From the NCBI GenBank assembly GCA_018715525.1, contig DVLL01000020.1:47088-111087 (forward strand): a stretch of 64,000 nt of DNA, in the 5' to 3' direction. Position numbers and translations under genes: made by a program. Positions 52,303 through 61,331 of this stretch are shown here, piece by piece. Origin of the DNA: Candidatus Faeciplasma pullistercoris. GTDB taxonomy: Bacteria; Bacillota; Clostridia; Oscillospirales; Ruminococcaceae. Under the pieces are notes generated by a model. The model did no database searches. It was given only the letters and a program-made list of their open reading frames with translations, and was not told the origin of the DNA. Within the stretch, counting starts at the first letter, position 1. Each line of letters begins with the position of its first letter.

Positions 52303-52378
52303 ACCTGAGCAATCAGAAATATTGCTTTTAGTTTTTCGCGGTGCTTTGACAGATAAATCCGCCAAATTCAGCACTGAA

Positions 52379-54958
52379 TTAGTACTTGAGCTCGCCGCCC
52401 TGCTCTGCGATATAATCAGTCCACTCGTCCTCGTTGTAGTTGTACTTCAAGTACTGGATTCCGCCGCGTCCCATAATAGGATTGTACTCCTCAACAACAT
52501 AGTAAGCCTGCTGGGTAAGGAGCGACATTTCGCCATCCTGGATGAGCGGGAGATAGTCATAGGTCTTGAGGAACTCTACCTCGAGAGCTGCAAGAATGTC
52601 AAGTCTTGTGTCAACGTCAGTCATTCCATCGCCGAAGTTGTACTCGGTGCCGCCGAAGTCAACGGTAGCTCCGTTAAGAGCGTCAGACCACTGAACGAGA
52701 GTACCGGTGATCTCGGTTCCGTCGATGGTCATGGTCATCTCGACACTGTTAGCATCGAACCAAGCTCCGTCGTAAGCATAAGCAGGATTTACATATTGAT
52801 CGGTAAGTCCGAACGGATCAAGAGCTGAACCTGACCAGCCGGCGAGTACACAGTCGGACAAACCGGTCTTGATCTTGTCTGACCACGAATTGCCGTAAGG
52901 AGCGGACTTGTAGATCTCGATCTTGCCCTCGAAAGGTGTGCCCTCGGCAGCCTCGTTGACCTTCTCGTTAAGGTAGTTAACAAGCTTGGTCTGGAAGTCG
53001 TCGTCAGCTGAGAGGCAATACTCTATTCTTACAGTCTGATCGGAGATTCCGTCGCCGTCGCTATCGGTGATGTAGCCTGCCTCAAGAGCCTCGTTGAACG
53101 CTGCGGTGAAGAGCTCCTTAGCGGCTACAGGATCGTAACCGGTGATGGAAGCGGCAGCCTCGTCGAGTGAATCATAGTCATCGACATTTACAGAGTAGAA
53201 GTCGCAAAGAGCCTGCTTAGCCTGATCGGTGTCTCTGTACTGAGCACCGGTCTCAGGATCGTAGATGTAGTTGGAACCAACGATACCATAGCCGGCAGAT
53301 CTCGCGGGAGAAATGGTAGCAGCAAAGAGGTCTCTGTCGTAGGAAACCGCAAGAGCCTTTCTGAAGCTGAGGTTGGTCATGGTCTCAAGGTCGTACTGGG
53401 TCTTGTCGAAGTCAGCAGCCGACTCACGCTGTGCAATAGCCTCCCTGTGTCCGTTGAGGATGAGGAAGAAGGTTGTCTCTGCGGGAGTAGCATAGCAGTA
53501 ATCAGAGCTTCTGTAGGTCTCGAAGTCCTCAGCCTGAAGTCCGTAGGTCATGAGCTCGCCCTTGAGGAACATGAGCTTCTGAGTTGAAGCCTCGGCAACA
53601 ACCTGAGTATCGATAGCTGTAGACATGTACATGGGGTAGATCTTGCCGTCCACGGGATCGACATACTGATGCTTGCCGTCGGTGTAGCCGTACCAGTTCT
53701 CGTTTCTCTCGAAGCGCATGTGCTTGTCAGCCTGGTAGTCGGTGAGCTTGTAAGGACCGTAGGACAATGTAGTCTCAACGCTGGTGTTGTAGGTAGAAGT
53801 CCAAACGCCGTTGTTCTCAGAGAGGCAGGACTCATAAAGATCCTCGTTTACAAGCCAGTTAGAGGAAAGGCTGTAAAGAAGGTTGAAGCCGGCCAAAGAC
53901 TTGGAAAGAACCATAGTGATCTGGTAGTCGCCGGACTTGTAAAGACCAACGGTTCCCTCGTATTCAACAACAGGGTTGTCAGTACCTACTACGAAGTAGT
54001 TGTAAGCGAAGTCAGCGGTCTCGTCCCAAGCCTCGGTAGCAATTACGGGAGTGAACAAAGCAAGGTTCTCATCGGTCAGCGGGATAGCTCCGTTCGCGTC
54101 CATCATGTCAACGAGGGTTTCCCAGTTGGTCATGTCGAAGTAAGCGGCTCCGAAGGAATCAACATAGCCCTTGAGGGTATCTCCGCCAAGGTGCGAAAGA
54201 ATAACATTAAGTCCGATGTACATCTTCTTGCCGTCAGCATTTACATACTGTCCGTCCTCATTCTTGGTGAGGTCGGCAAGAGTGTAAGCGCTGGCTGCGT
54301 CAGCATAGGAAGTATGACCTGAGTTAGCATATGCCTCTGCGCCTGCGATGGAGAAGTTCTGCGCATAGTAGTCAACAGCGCGGTAGTTCTTGAGCTCGGG
54401 GTCAAGAAGTCTCTTCATCGAGTAAACGTAGGAATCAGCGTTGATAGGAGTTCCGTCCTCCCAAACAGCATCGGGGTTGAGGTCGATGGTGTAGGCGTAT
54501 CCGGAAGTAGCGGACTCCGGAATGTTGAACTCGGGATGCTCAGCCTTAACCTCTTCAGTTACATCGACAGGCATGGAAGCCGCCATCTCAGGAATGATTA
54601 CATAACCGGTGTAGGGATCCTTGCCCTCTACAGGGTTAAGCTCGTCGTTGTAGATGAAGCTGTAGAATCCAGCTCTGATGAATTCAGTAGGATAATCATC
54701 ATCTTGCGTCTGATATGTATGAGGATTCCAGTTGGTCGCCATAACGCCGACCGCATCCTTGTATACATATTCAGCATCGGGAGCGAACTCTACAACTTCT
54801 CTCTCAGCTTCTTCCTCATTGCCGTCGCCTTCAGCGTTGCCAGACTCGTCAACGGTACCCTGAGTGGTCTCGGGATCATCGTTGGCAGTGTTATCGCAAG
54901 CGGCAAACACGGAAACGACCATGAGTAAAGCCAAGAAAATCGCAAGCAGCTTTTTCAT
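52379..54958 (-). CDS. oppA: Oligopeptide-binding lipoprotein OppA, enlarged
   Basis: An 859-residue SBP_bac_5-type binding lipoprotein; the usual size is about 540-600. The signal peptide ends with lipobox FAAC at residue ~20, followed by an acidic Asp/Glu-rich spacer. The binding domain starts near residue 60 (YVYKDAVGVMATNWNPHTYQ) and includes PDAVWEDGTPINADSYVYSMKRLLDP. Extra segments are spread through the domain. It captures peptides at the membrane surface for the OppBCDF channel. It leads the operon behind a perfect promoter. Confidence 0.9.
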   Translation of the reverse strand: MKKLLAIFLALLMVVSVFAACDNTANDDPETTQGTVDESGNAEGDGNEEEAEREVVEFAPDAEYVYKDAVGVMATNWNPHTYQTQDDDYPTEFIRAGFYSFIYNDELNPVEGKDPYTGYVIIPEMAASMPVDVTEEVKAEHPEFNIPESATSGYAYTIDLNPDAVWEDGTPINADSYVYSMKRLLDPELKNYRAVDYYAQNFSIAGAEAYANSGHTSYADAASAYTLADLTKNEDGQYVNADGKKMYIGLNVILSHLGGDTLKGYVDSFGAAYFDMTNWETLVDMMDANGAIPLTDENLALFTPVIATEAWDETADFAYNYFVVGTDNPVVEYEGTVGLYKSGDYQITMVLSKSLAGFNLLYSLSSNWLVNEDLYESCLSENNGVWTSTYNTSVETTLSYGPYKLTDYQADKHMRFERNENWYGYTDGKHQYVDPVDGKIYPMYMSTAIDTQVVAEASTQKLMFLKGELMTYGLQAEDFETYRSSDYCYATPAETTFFLILNGHREAIAQRESAADFDKTQYDLETMTNLSFRKALAVSYDRDLFAATISPARSAGYGIVGSNYIYDPETGAQYRDTDQAKQALCDFYSVNVDDYDSLDEAAASITGYDPVAAKELFTAAFNEALEAGYITDSDGDGISDQTVRIEYCLSADDDFQTKLVNYLNEKVNEAAEGTPFEGKIEIYKSAPYGNSWSDKIKTGLSDCVLAGWSGSALDPFGLTDQYVNPAYAYDGAWFDANSVEMTMTIDGTEITGTLVQWSDALNGATVDFGGTEYNFGDGMTDVDTRLDILAALEVEFLKTYDYLPLIQDGEMSLLTQQAYYVVEEYNPIMGRGGIQYLKYNYNEDEWTDYIAEQGGELKY

Positions 54959-55084
54959 GTTTTACTTACCTCCAATTATTTTCGCAATTATGCGAATTTA
55001 GCAGTATGCGTTTTCCAGCAATACTGCGCTTAACCGTAAAGCTTTACCGGGATTTAACCCAAGCTTAACTTATAAGTCCTTATA

Positions 55085-55113
55085 ATTATAAGTCGATACG
55101 CGGAAAATGTCAA
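55085..55113 (-). promoter_or_regulatory. Consensus promoter of the opp operon
   Basis: Perfect TTGACA and TATAAT with a 17-bp spacer, about 130 bp upstream of oppA. Confidence 0.9.
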
Positions 55114-55140
55114 GAGTATGATGCTTTTATATCATATTTT

Positions 55141-55520
55141 ATGAATATTAAATGAAATTTTAACGCAAAATTCCATGGTTTGAAGGAAATTTTCATGTCA
55201 TTTCCTCTGTTTTACCTGACGGATATGGCCGAACGCCGTCTTCAAGGCTGCAAAAGCAAGCCGGCGCGTTGTTTGATTGCCGACATAAATGTGTGACAAT
55301 AAAAGAAAAAGTCCGAACGCGAAGCGCGTCCAGACTCAGTCTGTCTTTGGTGACCGAAATTACTGGCACCCAGTAACCATGCGGTTTCCGGTGTGTTTCA
55401 AAAAATTTTTTTGAAAATCTGATACCCTTTTTCGAACCACCGAAGCGTTTTTTCTTGATGTTGATTATTATAATAGAATAAAGGAGTTTTTTTCAACCCC
55501 ATGGAATGTTTGCAAACACA
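55141..55520. other. Non-coding junction with structured RNA-like sequence
   Basis: No convincing gene. On the minus strand the segment shows a 7-bp perfect stem TTACTGG-CAC-CCAGTAA (55360-55376), an A/T homopolymer palindrome near 55400, and a terminator-like stem GTCCGAACGCG/CGCGTCCAGAC (55311-55335) followed by T-rich sequence. It lies where native chromosome passes into acquired DNA and may be an element end or a small RNA. Confidence 0.5.
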
Positions 55521-55573
55521 AAAAAGCCGACCATTATTCCATCAATAATGATGAAGTAATGATCGGCTTTTTT
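55521..55573. terminator. Bidirectional terminator downstream of the recombinase remnant
   Basis: AAAAGCCGACCATTA pairs with TAATGATCGGCTTTT (one mismatch) and has T-runs on both strands. Confidence 0.8.
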
Positions 55574-55660
55574 CTGTCGACAATTATTTTGTCGGAATAT
55601 CTCCAACTTTTGAAAATCCTCCTATGAACCGGACTTCTAACTTGTCTTTTGAAAGGATAG

Positions 55661-56731
55661 TTAAGGATGGGCCATAAAATCCTTATCTTTTAGTTCTTCA
55701 AGCTGGCGGAGATAGCTTCCAAGGATTTCTTGACGATTTTCAGTCAGCTTTTTATATAAAGTAAGGAAGCACTGCTGTATTTCAGTTTCATTTAGGCTCT
55801 CCATGCTGCACAGATGTTTCCCTTTAAAATGCTTGCGACAGGTCCACAAAACACGTTGGTTTTTCGCAATTCGTCTACAGAAATTTGTCCCGCACTCATC
55901 ACAGACGATTAAACTTGTAAAAGTATACTGTCCATTATTTTGATGTCCATGTCGCTCTGATTTCCGTTTTAATAATTCTTGTGCTTTTCGGAATACCTCT
56001 CTGCTGATAATTGGATCGTGGGTATCTTCGGCGTAATACTGCTTTTTCTGTCCACGATTTATCTTTTTTTGAAAAGGCAGAGTATCTGTTGTGTATCGTT
56101 TTTGAAACAGTTCATCGCCTATGTATCGTTCGTTTGTAAGGATATAGAGAATACCTGTATAACTCCAAATGGGTTCTCCATTTAACTTTGGAATATGTTC
56201 TTTTTGCAGTTCTGCAGCGATTTCCTGTATTCCCATTCCGGAGAGGAAGTTGCCAAATATTCTTTGAACAATTTTAGCTTCTTCCTGTTGTACAATGAGT
56301 ATCCCTTTCTCATCCAGATAGTATCCATAAGGCGCTTGTGACAATCGAAATGTTCCGTTTTTCATTCGAATGACTGCGCCTTTTCGCATATTCTTGGATA
56401 TGGAAATGGATTCTTCTTGCGCAAATGCACTCATCATGCTTAGAAACATTTCATTGCTCATGCTTGCGGTATTGATATGTTCTTTTTCAAAATAAACCGT
56501 AACTCCCAGCTGGCGAAGCTCTCTCACAGCTTAAATGCAGTCCTGAGCGTTACGTGCAAATCTGGAAACCGATTTGACCAGAATTCGATCAATTTTTCCT
56601 TGTCGGCAATCACGCATAAGACGGAGAAACTCATTGCGCTTCGGGCGTGTGCCGATAAGACAGTAATCTGAGAAAACTACAAAATCGGCATCTGCCAAGC
56701 AGGATTGGACAACAAAACAGGCAGCACTCAA
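55661..56731 (-). pseudogene. Large serine recombinase, broken
   Basis: Remnant of a resolvase/integrase of a conjugative or mobilizable element. The part at 56731-56531 holds the second half of the resolvase domain (KIDRILVKSVSRFARN), then a TAA interrupts the frame where homologues continue AVRELRQLGV. The rest runs in the same frame to 55661 with a recombinase domain (APYGYYLDEKG, GIQEIAAELQKEHIP) and a zinc ribbon (CDECGTNFCRR, WTCRKHFKG). The N-terminal segment with the catalytic Ser is missing, so it cannot be active. Confidence 0.88.
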
Positions 56732-56755
56732 CGTCGGTTGGGTGCTGCCTGTTTT
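56715..56755. terminator. Bidirectional terminator
   Basis: AAACAGGCAGCAC pairs with GTGCTGCCTGTTT around a 14-base loop, followed by T on both sides. It has cut off or replaced the recombinase N-terminus. Confidence 0.75.
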
Positions 56756-56756
56756 T

Positions 56757-57050
56757 GTACATCTAAGGGTTGAGAATCACCTGTTTTTTGCGCTGAAAAG
56801 CAAGGATAGCGAAAAGGGTGAAATAGTTGTCGCCTCTGCGCGGTTCTTTTGTGAAACAGCGAATCGCTGCATAGCGGATACCGTTCGCTGGGGAGTGCGT
56901 ATATTTGCGGTCAAGCAAAATACCCCTCAAAACTGTAAAGTCGATAGATAGGTATTTCGATGCAGAGTATGATTGACACTGTAAGAATCGAAAAATCAGA
57001 TTTTAGCACAAAATAATATTGCTAAATGGCGATAACTTCCGTCGCGCCTA
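56757..57050. other. Gap with no supported gene
   Basis: Open frames here (for example 56742-56951 +) have no recognisable protein features or ribosome site. I see only acquired-type AT-rich sequence, perhaps decayed mobile-element DNA. Confidence 0.5.
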
Positions 57051-57080
57051 TTGAAAATAGAATGATTGCTGTGTTATACT
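57051..57080 (+). promoter_or_regulatory. Promoter of the DinB-like/zincin pair
   Basis: TTGAAA and TATACT with an 18-bp spacer. It is about 175 bp upstream of the first gene; the leader contains no obvious structure and may include decayed coding sequence. Confidence 0.6.
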
Positions 57081-57256
57081 GTGTGTACACACGAACGGGT
57101 GGGCACGCTTGACGATCTGATCTACAATGACCTGCTACGTATGCCGTCATCGTTTTGAATGGCGATTCAAAGGCGCATCTCGAAGTGGTCACGGAATATC
57201 AGCCTTTAGATCAGGCTCAATTATTATCATGAAGCAGACGATTGGAGAGATACCAC

Positions 57257-57958
57257 ATGACGATCAACTGTGTATGGGAGCATAACGGCAGAGACACCTT
57301 GCTTTATGCGGTGGATTTTGTAGGTGCATACACCCGCGGAGAAACATTGGAAGCCGCTGTCCGGAAAATGCAAGCAGAAATATGCTCTTATCTCAAATGG
57401 TGCGGCAAAAAAGCAGTAACAAGCATGGATATCGCCATCATCGAAGAAAAGGTTTCCGAGCTTGCGATCTGCGACGCGGACTCTGATGTGCTTTTTGAAA
57501 GCGAAAAAACACCGCTGACAGCAGAAGAATATAAAAAGTTAAAGGCACTTGCGCTGAAATCAGCGCAGGATTTTCTTGCCTTGTATGATTCTGTTCCCGA
57601 TAAGAATGCAACGGCTGCTCCCGAACGCAAGACCTTTTACGGCAAAGTTCCGCGCTCAGCTGATGAAATGTACGAGCATACAAAGAATGTGAATACATAT
57701 TATTTTGCGGAGATTGCTGTGGATGCCGATCATGACGGCAACATATACGAATGCCGCAAGTGGGGATTTGAATCGCTTGAATCTAACCCTGATTTTCTGC
57801 AAAATACCGTCAGAAAAGGCAGCTATGGTGAGGATTGGTCCCTGCGTAAAGTCCTGCGCCGTTTTATCTGGCATGACCGTATCCACGCAAGAGCCATGTA
57901 TCGAATGGCGATAAAAGTGTTCGGGGCGGAGAATGTGGTAAATCCGTTTTGCTTTTGA
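57257..57958 (+). CDS. DinB-like protein with HicB-like N-terminus
   Basis: A 233-residue cytosolic protein of uncertain family. Residues ~10-45 (YAVDFVGAYTRGETLEAAVRKM) resemble the HicB/UPF0150 antitoxin-type fold. The C-terminal ~100 residues look DinB-like: a first His in YEHTKNVNTYYF and an HxxxH in IWHDRIHARAMYRM could form the three-His metal site. DinB-fold proteins are often small-thiol-dependent transferases. I start at ATG 57257 with GGAGA upstream, not at the TTG inside it. The next gene starts 12 bp later. Confidence 0.6.
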   Translation: MTINCVWEHNGRDTLLYAVDFVGAYTRGETLEAAVRKMQAEICSYLKWCGKKAVTSMDIAIIEEKVSELAICDADSDVLFESEKTPLTAEEYKKLKALALKSAQDFLALYDSVPDKNATAAPERKTFYGKVPRSADEMYEHTKNVNTYYFAEIAVDADHDGNIYECRKWGFESLESNPDFLQNTVRKGSYGEDWSLRKVLRRFIWHDRIHARAMYRMAIKVFGAENVVNPFCF

Positions 57959-57970
57959 TTGGAGAAGACT

Positions 57971-58765
57971 ATGGACATTGAATTTGTAAATCCGGGCGTT
58001 GATTATATGATTCAGCGGATTATGGACTTTCAGACCGAAGCCGAATCAGCCTTTTGGTCTGAACCCCTATACCGTTTCTATCCGCAGCTTGATAAAGCCT
58101 ATGCTATCAGTTTGCCTTTCTCCGAGAGGAACGAATACATTGAGCGAACAATGCGAGCCGTTTATGCCAAGTTAGAAGATACGATCAATGAAAAGGTAGC
58201 TTTATATATTCGCCATTGGAACGCTTGTAAGCCACAGATTACAGCAGCTTTATCGGATGCTTTTGGCGTGGATTGTGCTAACTTATTTAACGACATACGG
58301 TGCAATTTGAGCTTGAATCCCATTGAGCCACGGTTTCTAAAAGAACGCTGTTATGATACTTTCTATCTGAACAGCGAAAGAGGCGCTATCGGTGGTGGAA
58401 TACATGAGATCATACATTTTGTTTGGTTCCATGTATGGAATGGGTTGTTCGGAGACAGTTACGACGAGTATGAACGCCCATCACTCAAATGGATTTTGAG
58501 TGAAATGGTGGTTGAGTCTGTGATGAAGGATGAACGACTCAGTTCCATCAATCCCTACTTCCCCAGAGAGAACGGCGGCTGCATCTACCCCTATTTCTTC
58601 GATATGGTGGTGGATGGCAAACCGATTTTGGACACGCTGGATGCCATGTACCAGAGTCAGAGTATCGAGGATTTTATGCGGAATAGTTATGCTTATTGCA
58701 AAGAACACGAAGCAACTATCAGAGAGCATATTCAAAATTCGGAGGGCGGTATCTTTGCCGGATAA
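57971..58765 (+). CDS. Putative zinc metallopeptidase (HExxH)
   Basis: A 264-residue protein with HEIIH in GGGIHEIIHFVWFHVW (residues ~145-160) and Glu residues ~30 further on in LSEMVVESVM, a layout typical of gluzincins. There is no signal peptide, so it should act in the cytosol. I do not recognise the family. ATG 57971 has GGAG upstream. It is coupled to the DinB-like gene and overlaps the mob gene by 11 bp. A proteolytic toxin or defence role is possible but not supported beyond context. Confidence 0.6.
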   Translation: MDIEFVNPGVDYMIQRIMDFQTEAESAFWSEPLYRFYPQLDKAYAISLPFSERNEYIERTMRAVYAKLEDTINEKVALYIRHWNACKPQITAALSDAFGVDCANLFNDIRCNLSLNPIEPRFLKERCYDTFYLNSERGAIGGGIHEIIHFVWFHVWNGLFGDSYDEYERPSLKWILSEMVVESVMKDERLSSINPYFPRENGGCIYPYFFDMVVDGKPILDTLDAMYQSQSIEDFMRNSYAYCKEHEATIREHIQNSEGGIFAG

Positions 58766-58958
58766 CAGAAATCGCAAACGACCGATACAGGTCAAATTCT
58801 TTGTAGACGAAAAAGAGCTTGCTGCCATCAAGCAGCGAATGATGGAGTCCGGCACGGATAATCTTAGTGCCTATCTTCGCACCATGGCTATGGAGGGGAT
58901 CTTCCCAACTGCCGATTGCGAGAAAAGTTTTAAGCAGGAAAAAACGCAAAAGTCGTAA
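58755..58958 (+). CDS. MobC-like mobilization protein, shortened
   Basis: A 67-residue protein starting at TTG 58755 with GGAGG 9 bases upstream. It reads RNRKRPIQVKFFVDEKELAAIKQRM and NLSAYLRTMAMEG, the ribbon-helix-helix part of MobC-type relaxosome proteins. Family members are usually about 100-120 residues; here the C-terminal half is missing and a relaxase does not follow. It is probably a remnant. Confidence 0.65.
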   Translation: MPDNRNRKRPIQVKFFVDEKELAAIKQRMMESGTDNLSAYLRTMAMEGIFPTADCEKSFKQEKTQKS

Positions 58959-59405
58959 CTGCCTTATTACGATTTTTACGAGGAACAGTGCCAACGGTGC
59001 GCAGCCAATTTCTCCGAAATTGTTAAAGGGTTTGGGATGCTGCCCAACAAGTTTTTGCACGAGTGGGTACCGCCGTGCATTGCTTGCCAGAATGGCAAGC
59101 TCCGGTGTGGGTACTCACCGGATTTGCTTGCTATTCTGCAAGAAAATCCCGGTCGTGCCACGCCGGTTTTCACAAGTGTACATACACTTGCTGTGCTTGC
59201 TATTCTCCGTTTCTCATGATAGCAAGCGCCATTTTCCAAATGGAAATAGGAGGCAAACGCCGCCTTGTCTGCCCAAAAGCGAAACGGACGGACGCTGTCA
59301 ATAGCGGCGCAGCCGTTCATCTTGACCATTGACGGCGTTCGTCCGTTTTGCTACTCTGTCTGAATTTTTACATAAAATGAACCGAAGTGAAGGAGGCTTG
59401 ACGAA
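58959..59405. other. Mobile-element remnant without a supported gene
   Basis: Short frames only. The segment contains small hairpins, for example GCTTGCCAGAATGGCAAGC near 59090 and an AACGGACGGACGCTGTCAA/TTGACGGCGTTCGTCCGTT inverted repeat at about 59283-59348. Such inverted repeats are common at gene ends in conjugative elements. Confidence 0.5.
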
Positions 59406-59795
59406 GTGAATCCGAAAGAAAAAGACAATGAGATCATCGAACTGACCGACGAGGAACTGGACGAGATTTTTGCCGATGATGATTTTGATAACGGCGAGGA
59501 GGACGGTGAAATCCGCTCTTTTTATTTCTCCAATCCTGACCCGTATACCAAAGTCAAGCCACGCCCCGACGATGCCCCCAAGAGGGAGTTTTCTTTCGAT
59601 GAAAAGGGCAACATCGTGGTGAAAAATCCGTCCGCCTTTTGGCTGCCCGACGTCAAAATCGTGGAGGAACACGGCGGCACGGAATACACAGTAACCGGCA
59701 GCTACGAGGGAACGGAAACCCTCGACAGGAAGCTCAGACGCATCATGGAACAGAACGCCGCCAATGCCGCCGTCACGGAATTCTCCGTCATATAA
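59406..59795 (+). CDS. Acidic mobile-element-associated protein
   Basis: A 129-residue acidic protein. Residues 9-36 are rich in Asp/Glu (IIELTDEELDEIFADDD). The C-terminus EYTVTGSYEGTETLDRKLRRIMEQN resembles small TnpW-like proteins of clostridial conjugative transposons; this is a weak match. AAGGAGG lies upstream with good spacing. On the opposite strand the regulator frame runs through the whole gene. The mobile-element role is inferred from its neighbours. Confidence 0.6.
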   Translation: MNPKEKDNEIIELTDEELDEIFADDDFDNGEEDGEIRSFYFSNPDPYTKVKPRPDDAPKREFSFDEKGNIVVKNPSAFWLPDVKIVEEHGGTEYTVTGSYEGTETLDRKLRRIMEQNAANAAVTEFSVI

Positions 59796-60452
59796 GTATT
59801 GCAGCTTCTGGATCCGTCCTTCCATTTTATTTTTACTGGACATAGACTGAGCGGATACGGTTTTTGCCGCCAGATACACAAGTCCTTCATGATCCTTTAC
59901 GATGACTTCACACGGATTTTCAAAACCACGGTTTGCCATGGAAAGGTTATTGTGATTTTTGATTTGTTCCCGGTAAATAATGAACGGAAAATAGTAACTG
60001 CCATCACGGAGGTAATTACAAATATCCCCGCCATGGAAGTCCCGGCGTCCGGCAAATATTTCTTTGATATGCATCCGGCTTTCCTGTTCAGCCAGCCGAT
60101 CCATAAATTCATCAGAAAACCCTGCTGCCAATGCCCGAAGGGCATTCTCCTTAATCTGTGCAGGAGGGATATCCTGATACTGCATATATTTTTCTAATAC
60201 CTTTTTCTGTTTCTGATACTTTTCCGCCAGTTTGACTCCCGGAACCGTCAAAACCGTTTTACGATTCTCCAGGCGTTCTACAATATTCAGCTTTTCCAGC
60301 GTATCCAGCGTATCCAGCGTACGAGTGACCACCCATTTACTCACATTCAGGCTTCTGGCTGAATCCGTTACCGTACGCTTTGACGGTTCCGCCGTCAGGT
60401 AATAAAGCAGTAGCTGAATTTGAAACGGCGTTAAGTTTTCTTTTTCCAACAT
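59790..60452 (-). CDS. DtxR/MarR-like metal-responsive regulator (3' end fused to antisense)
   Basis: The N-terminal winged helix (LTPFQIQLLLYYLTAEPSKRTVTDSARSLNVSKWVVTRTLD, residues ~7-70) and a DtxR-like dimer helix (AEKYQKQKKVLEKYM, LAAGFSDEFMDRLAE) indicate an iron/manganese-type repressor. The frame stays open to 59298, but from about 59795 it is exactly antisense to the acidic ORF. I therefore end the genuine part near 59790; the true C-terminus is probably lost or chimeric. A 9-bp tandem repeat gives TLDTLDTLEKL. It is the last gene of the metal island. Confidence 0.72.
60296..60322 (-). repeat. 9-bp tandem repeat in the regulator
   Basis: Three consecutive copies of a 9-bp unit close to CCAGCGTAT, encoding repeated TLD next to the DNA-recognition helix. 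It keeps the reading frame and probably adds three residues. Confidence 0.7.
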
Positions 60453-60493
60453 TAAAATCCCCTCCGCTATTGTATTCGTATAAAGTGAAAAAA

Positions 60494-61300
60494 CTATAAA
60501 TTCAAACGAATCATCTTCACCATACAGAACCGGTCAGAAACAGCCATACTGACCTTGGTGGATAGTTTTAAGCCGTTTTTGGGAATATAACGGTAGTAAG
60601 GCTCTTCTGTCATATCCATAAGTCCACCGCCAATCTTTCCAGCTAAATCCACTGCTGAATCCACATAAAAGAACATCTGCGCATCGGCGTGGCCGACCTG
60701 CTTCATGTATTTCTTTTGCATCATAGCCATACCTTTTCTGTTCACTGTATCAAAAACGACTTCTATGTCTCCGAATTGTCTGAGCATACGAAACAGAGAA
60801 ATGACCTTATCTTCCTCAAAATAGTGAAACAGTCCGCCTGCTGTAACAAGGATAGGGGCGTCGGGCAAATCCGTGCGAACTTGTCTGATCCAATTCTCTG
60901 TAAAAGCATCTCCAGCAAGATAGGTCTCACGCTCCGACTGCGGGAGCAGTTCCCTCCGGTAGTCAATGACGTGTGGCAAATCAACGGCATACCAGCAGGT
61001 CCTTCCGTTATCGCAGCGGTAATAGGTCGTCTCCAGACCGCAGCCGAGCTGGACAATCACACCGTCCAGTCTGCGCTTTAAAAACGACCGGATGAAACGG
61101 TCCATATTAGCAGACCGCACCGCTGAAGCCAGCAGGGTATATTGGCTCTGACTGCCGTTTTCCTGCAGGTCGGACGGCAGCTTTTCTTTTAATTCCAAAG
61201 CCTTTTTATCATATATGATCTGCGGGCAATGCTCGCTGGCATAAATTCTGCCCAGCATGGGGACAAAAAGTGTGTCCTCCACAACGCCTAAATGTGACAT
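60494..61300 (-). CDS. Leucine carboxyl methyltransferase-like SAM methyltransferase
   Basis: A 268-residue class I methyltransferase of the LCM/PPM1 type. The SAM motif is VIVQLGCGLETTYYR, then WYAVDLPHVIDYRRELLP and ILVTAGGLFHYF. Bacterial members act in natural-product and metallophore metabolism or are of unknown role. Its place between a metal regulator and a ZIP transporter suggests a metal-linked substrate. ATG 61300 has GGAGG upstream; the track's 16 extra residues overlap the ZIP gene. Confidence 0.82.
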   Translation of the reverse strand: MSHLGVVEDTLFVPMLGRIYASEHCPQIIYDKKALELKEKLPSDLQENGSQSQYTLLASAVRSANMDRFIRSFLKRRLDGVIVQLGCGLETTYYRCDNGRTCWYAVDLPHVIDYRRELLPQSERETYLAGDAFTENWIRQVRTDLPDAPILVTAGGLFHYFEEDKVISLFRMLRQFGDIEVVFDTVNRKGMAMMQKKYMKQVGHADAQMFFYVDSAVDLAGKIGGGLMDMTEEPYYRYIPKNGLKLSTKVSMAVSDRFCMVKMIRLNL

Positions 61301-61331
61301 TCTGTGTCCTCCTTTTTCGAACAGCTTTGTA

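Noticed and set aside
55340-55450. tRNA gene or fragment at the integration border
   Set aside because: It has short stems, but no cloverleaf with TTCGANNC and acceptor pairing could be traced.
56742-56951. 69-residue ORF on the plus strand
   Set aside because: Starts inside a terminator stem, no ribosome site or recognisable features.
60296-60322. CRISPR-like repeat
   Set aside because: Tandem 9-bp units without spacers inside a coding frame; no array anywhere in the window.
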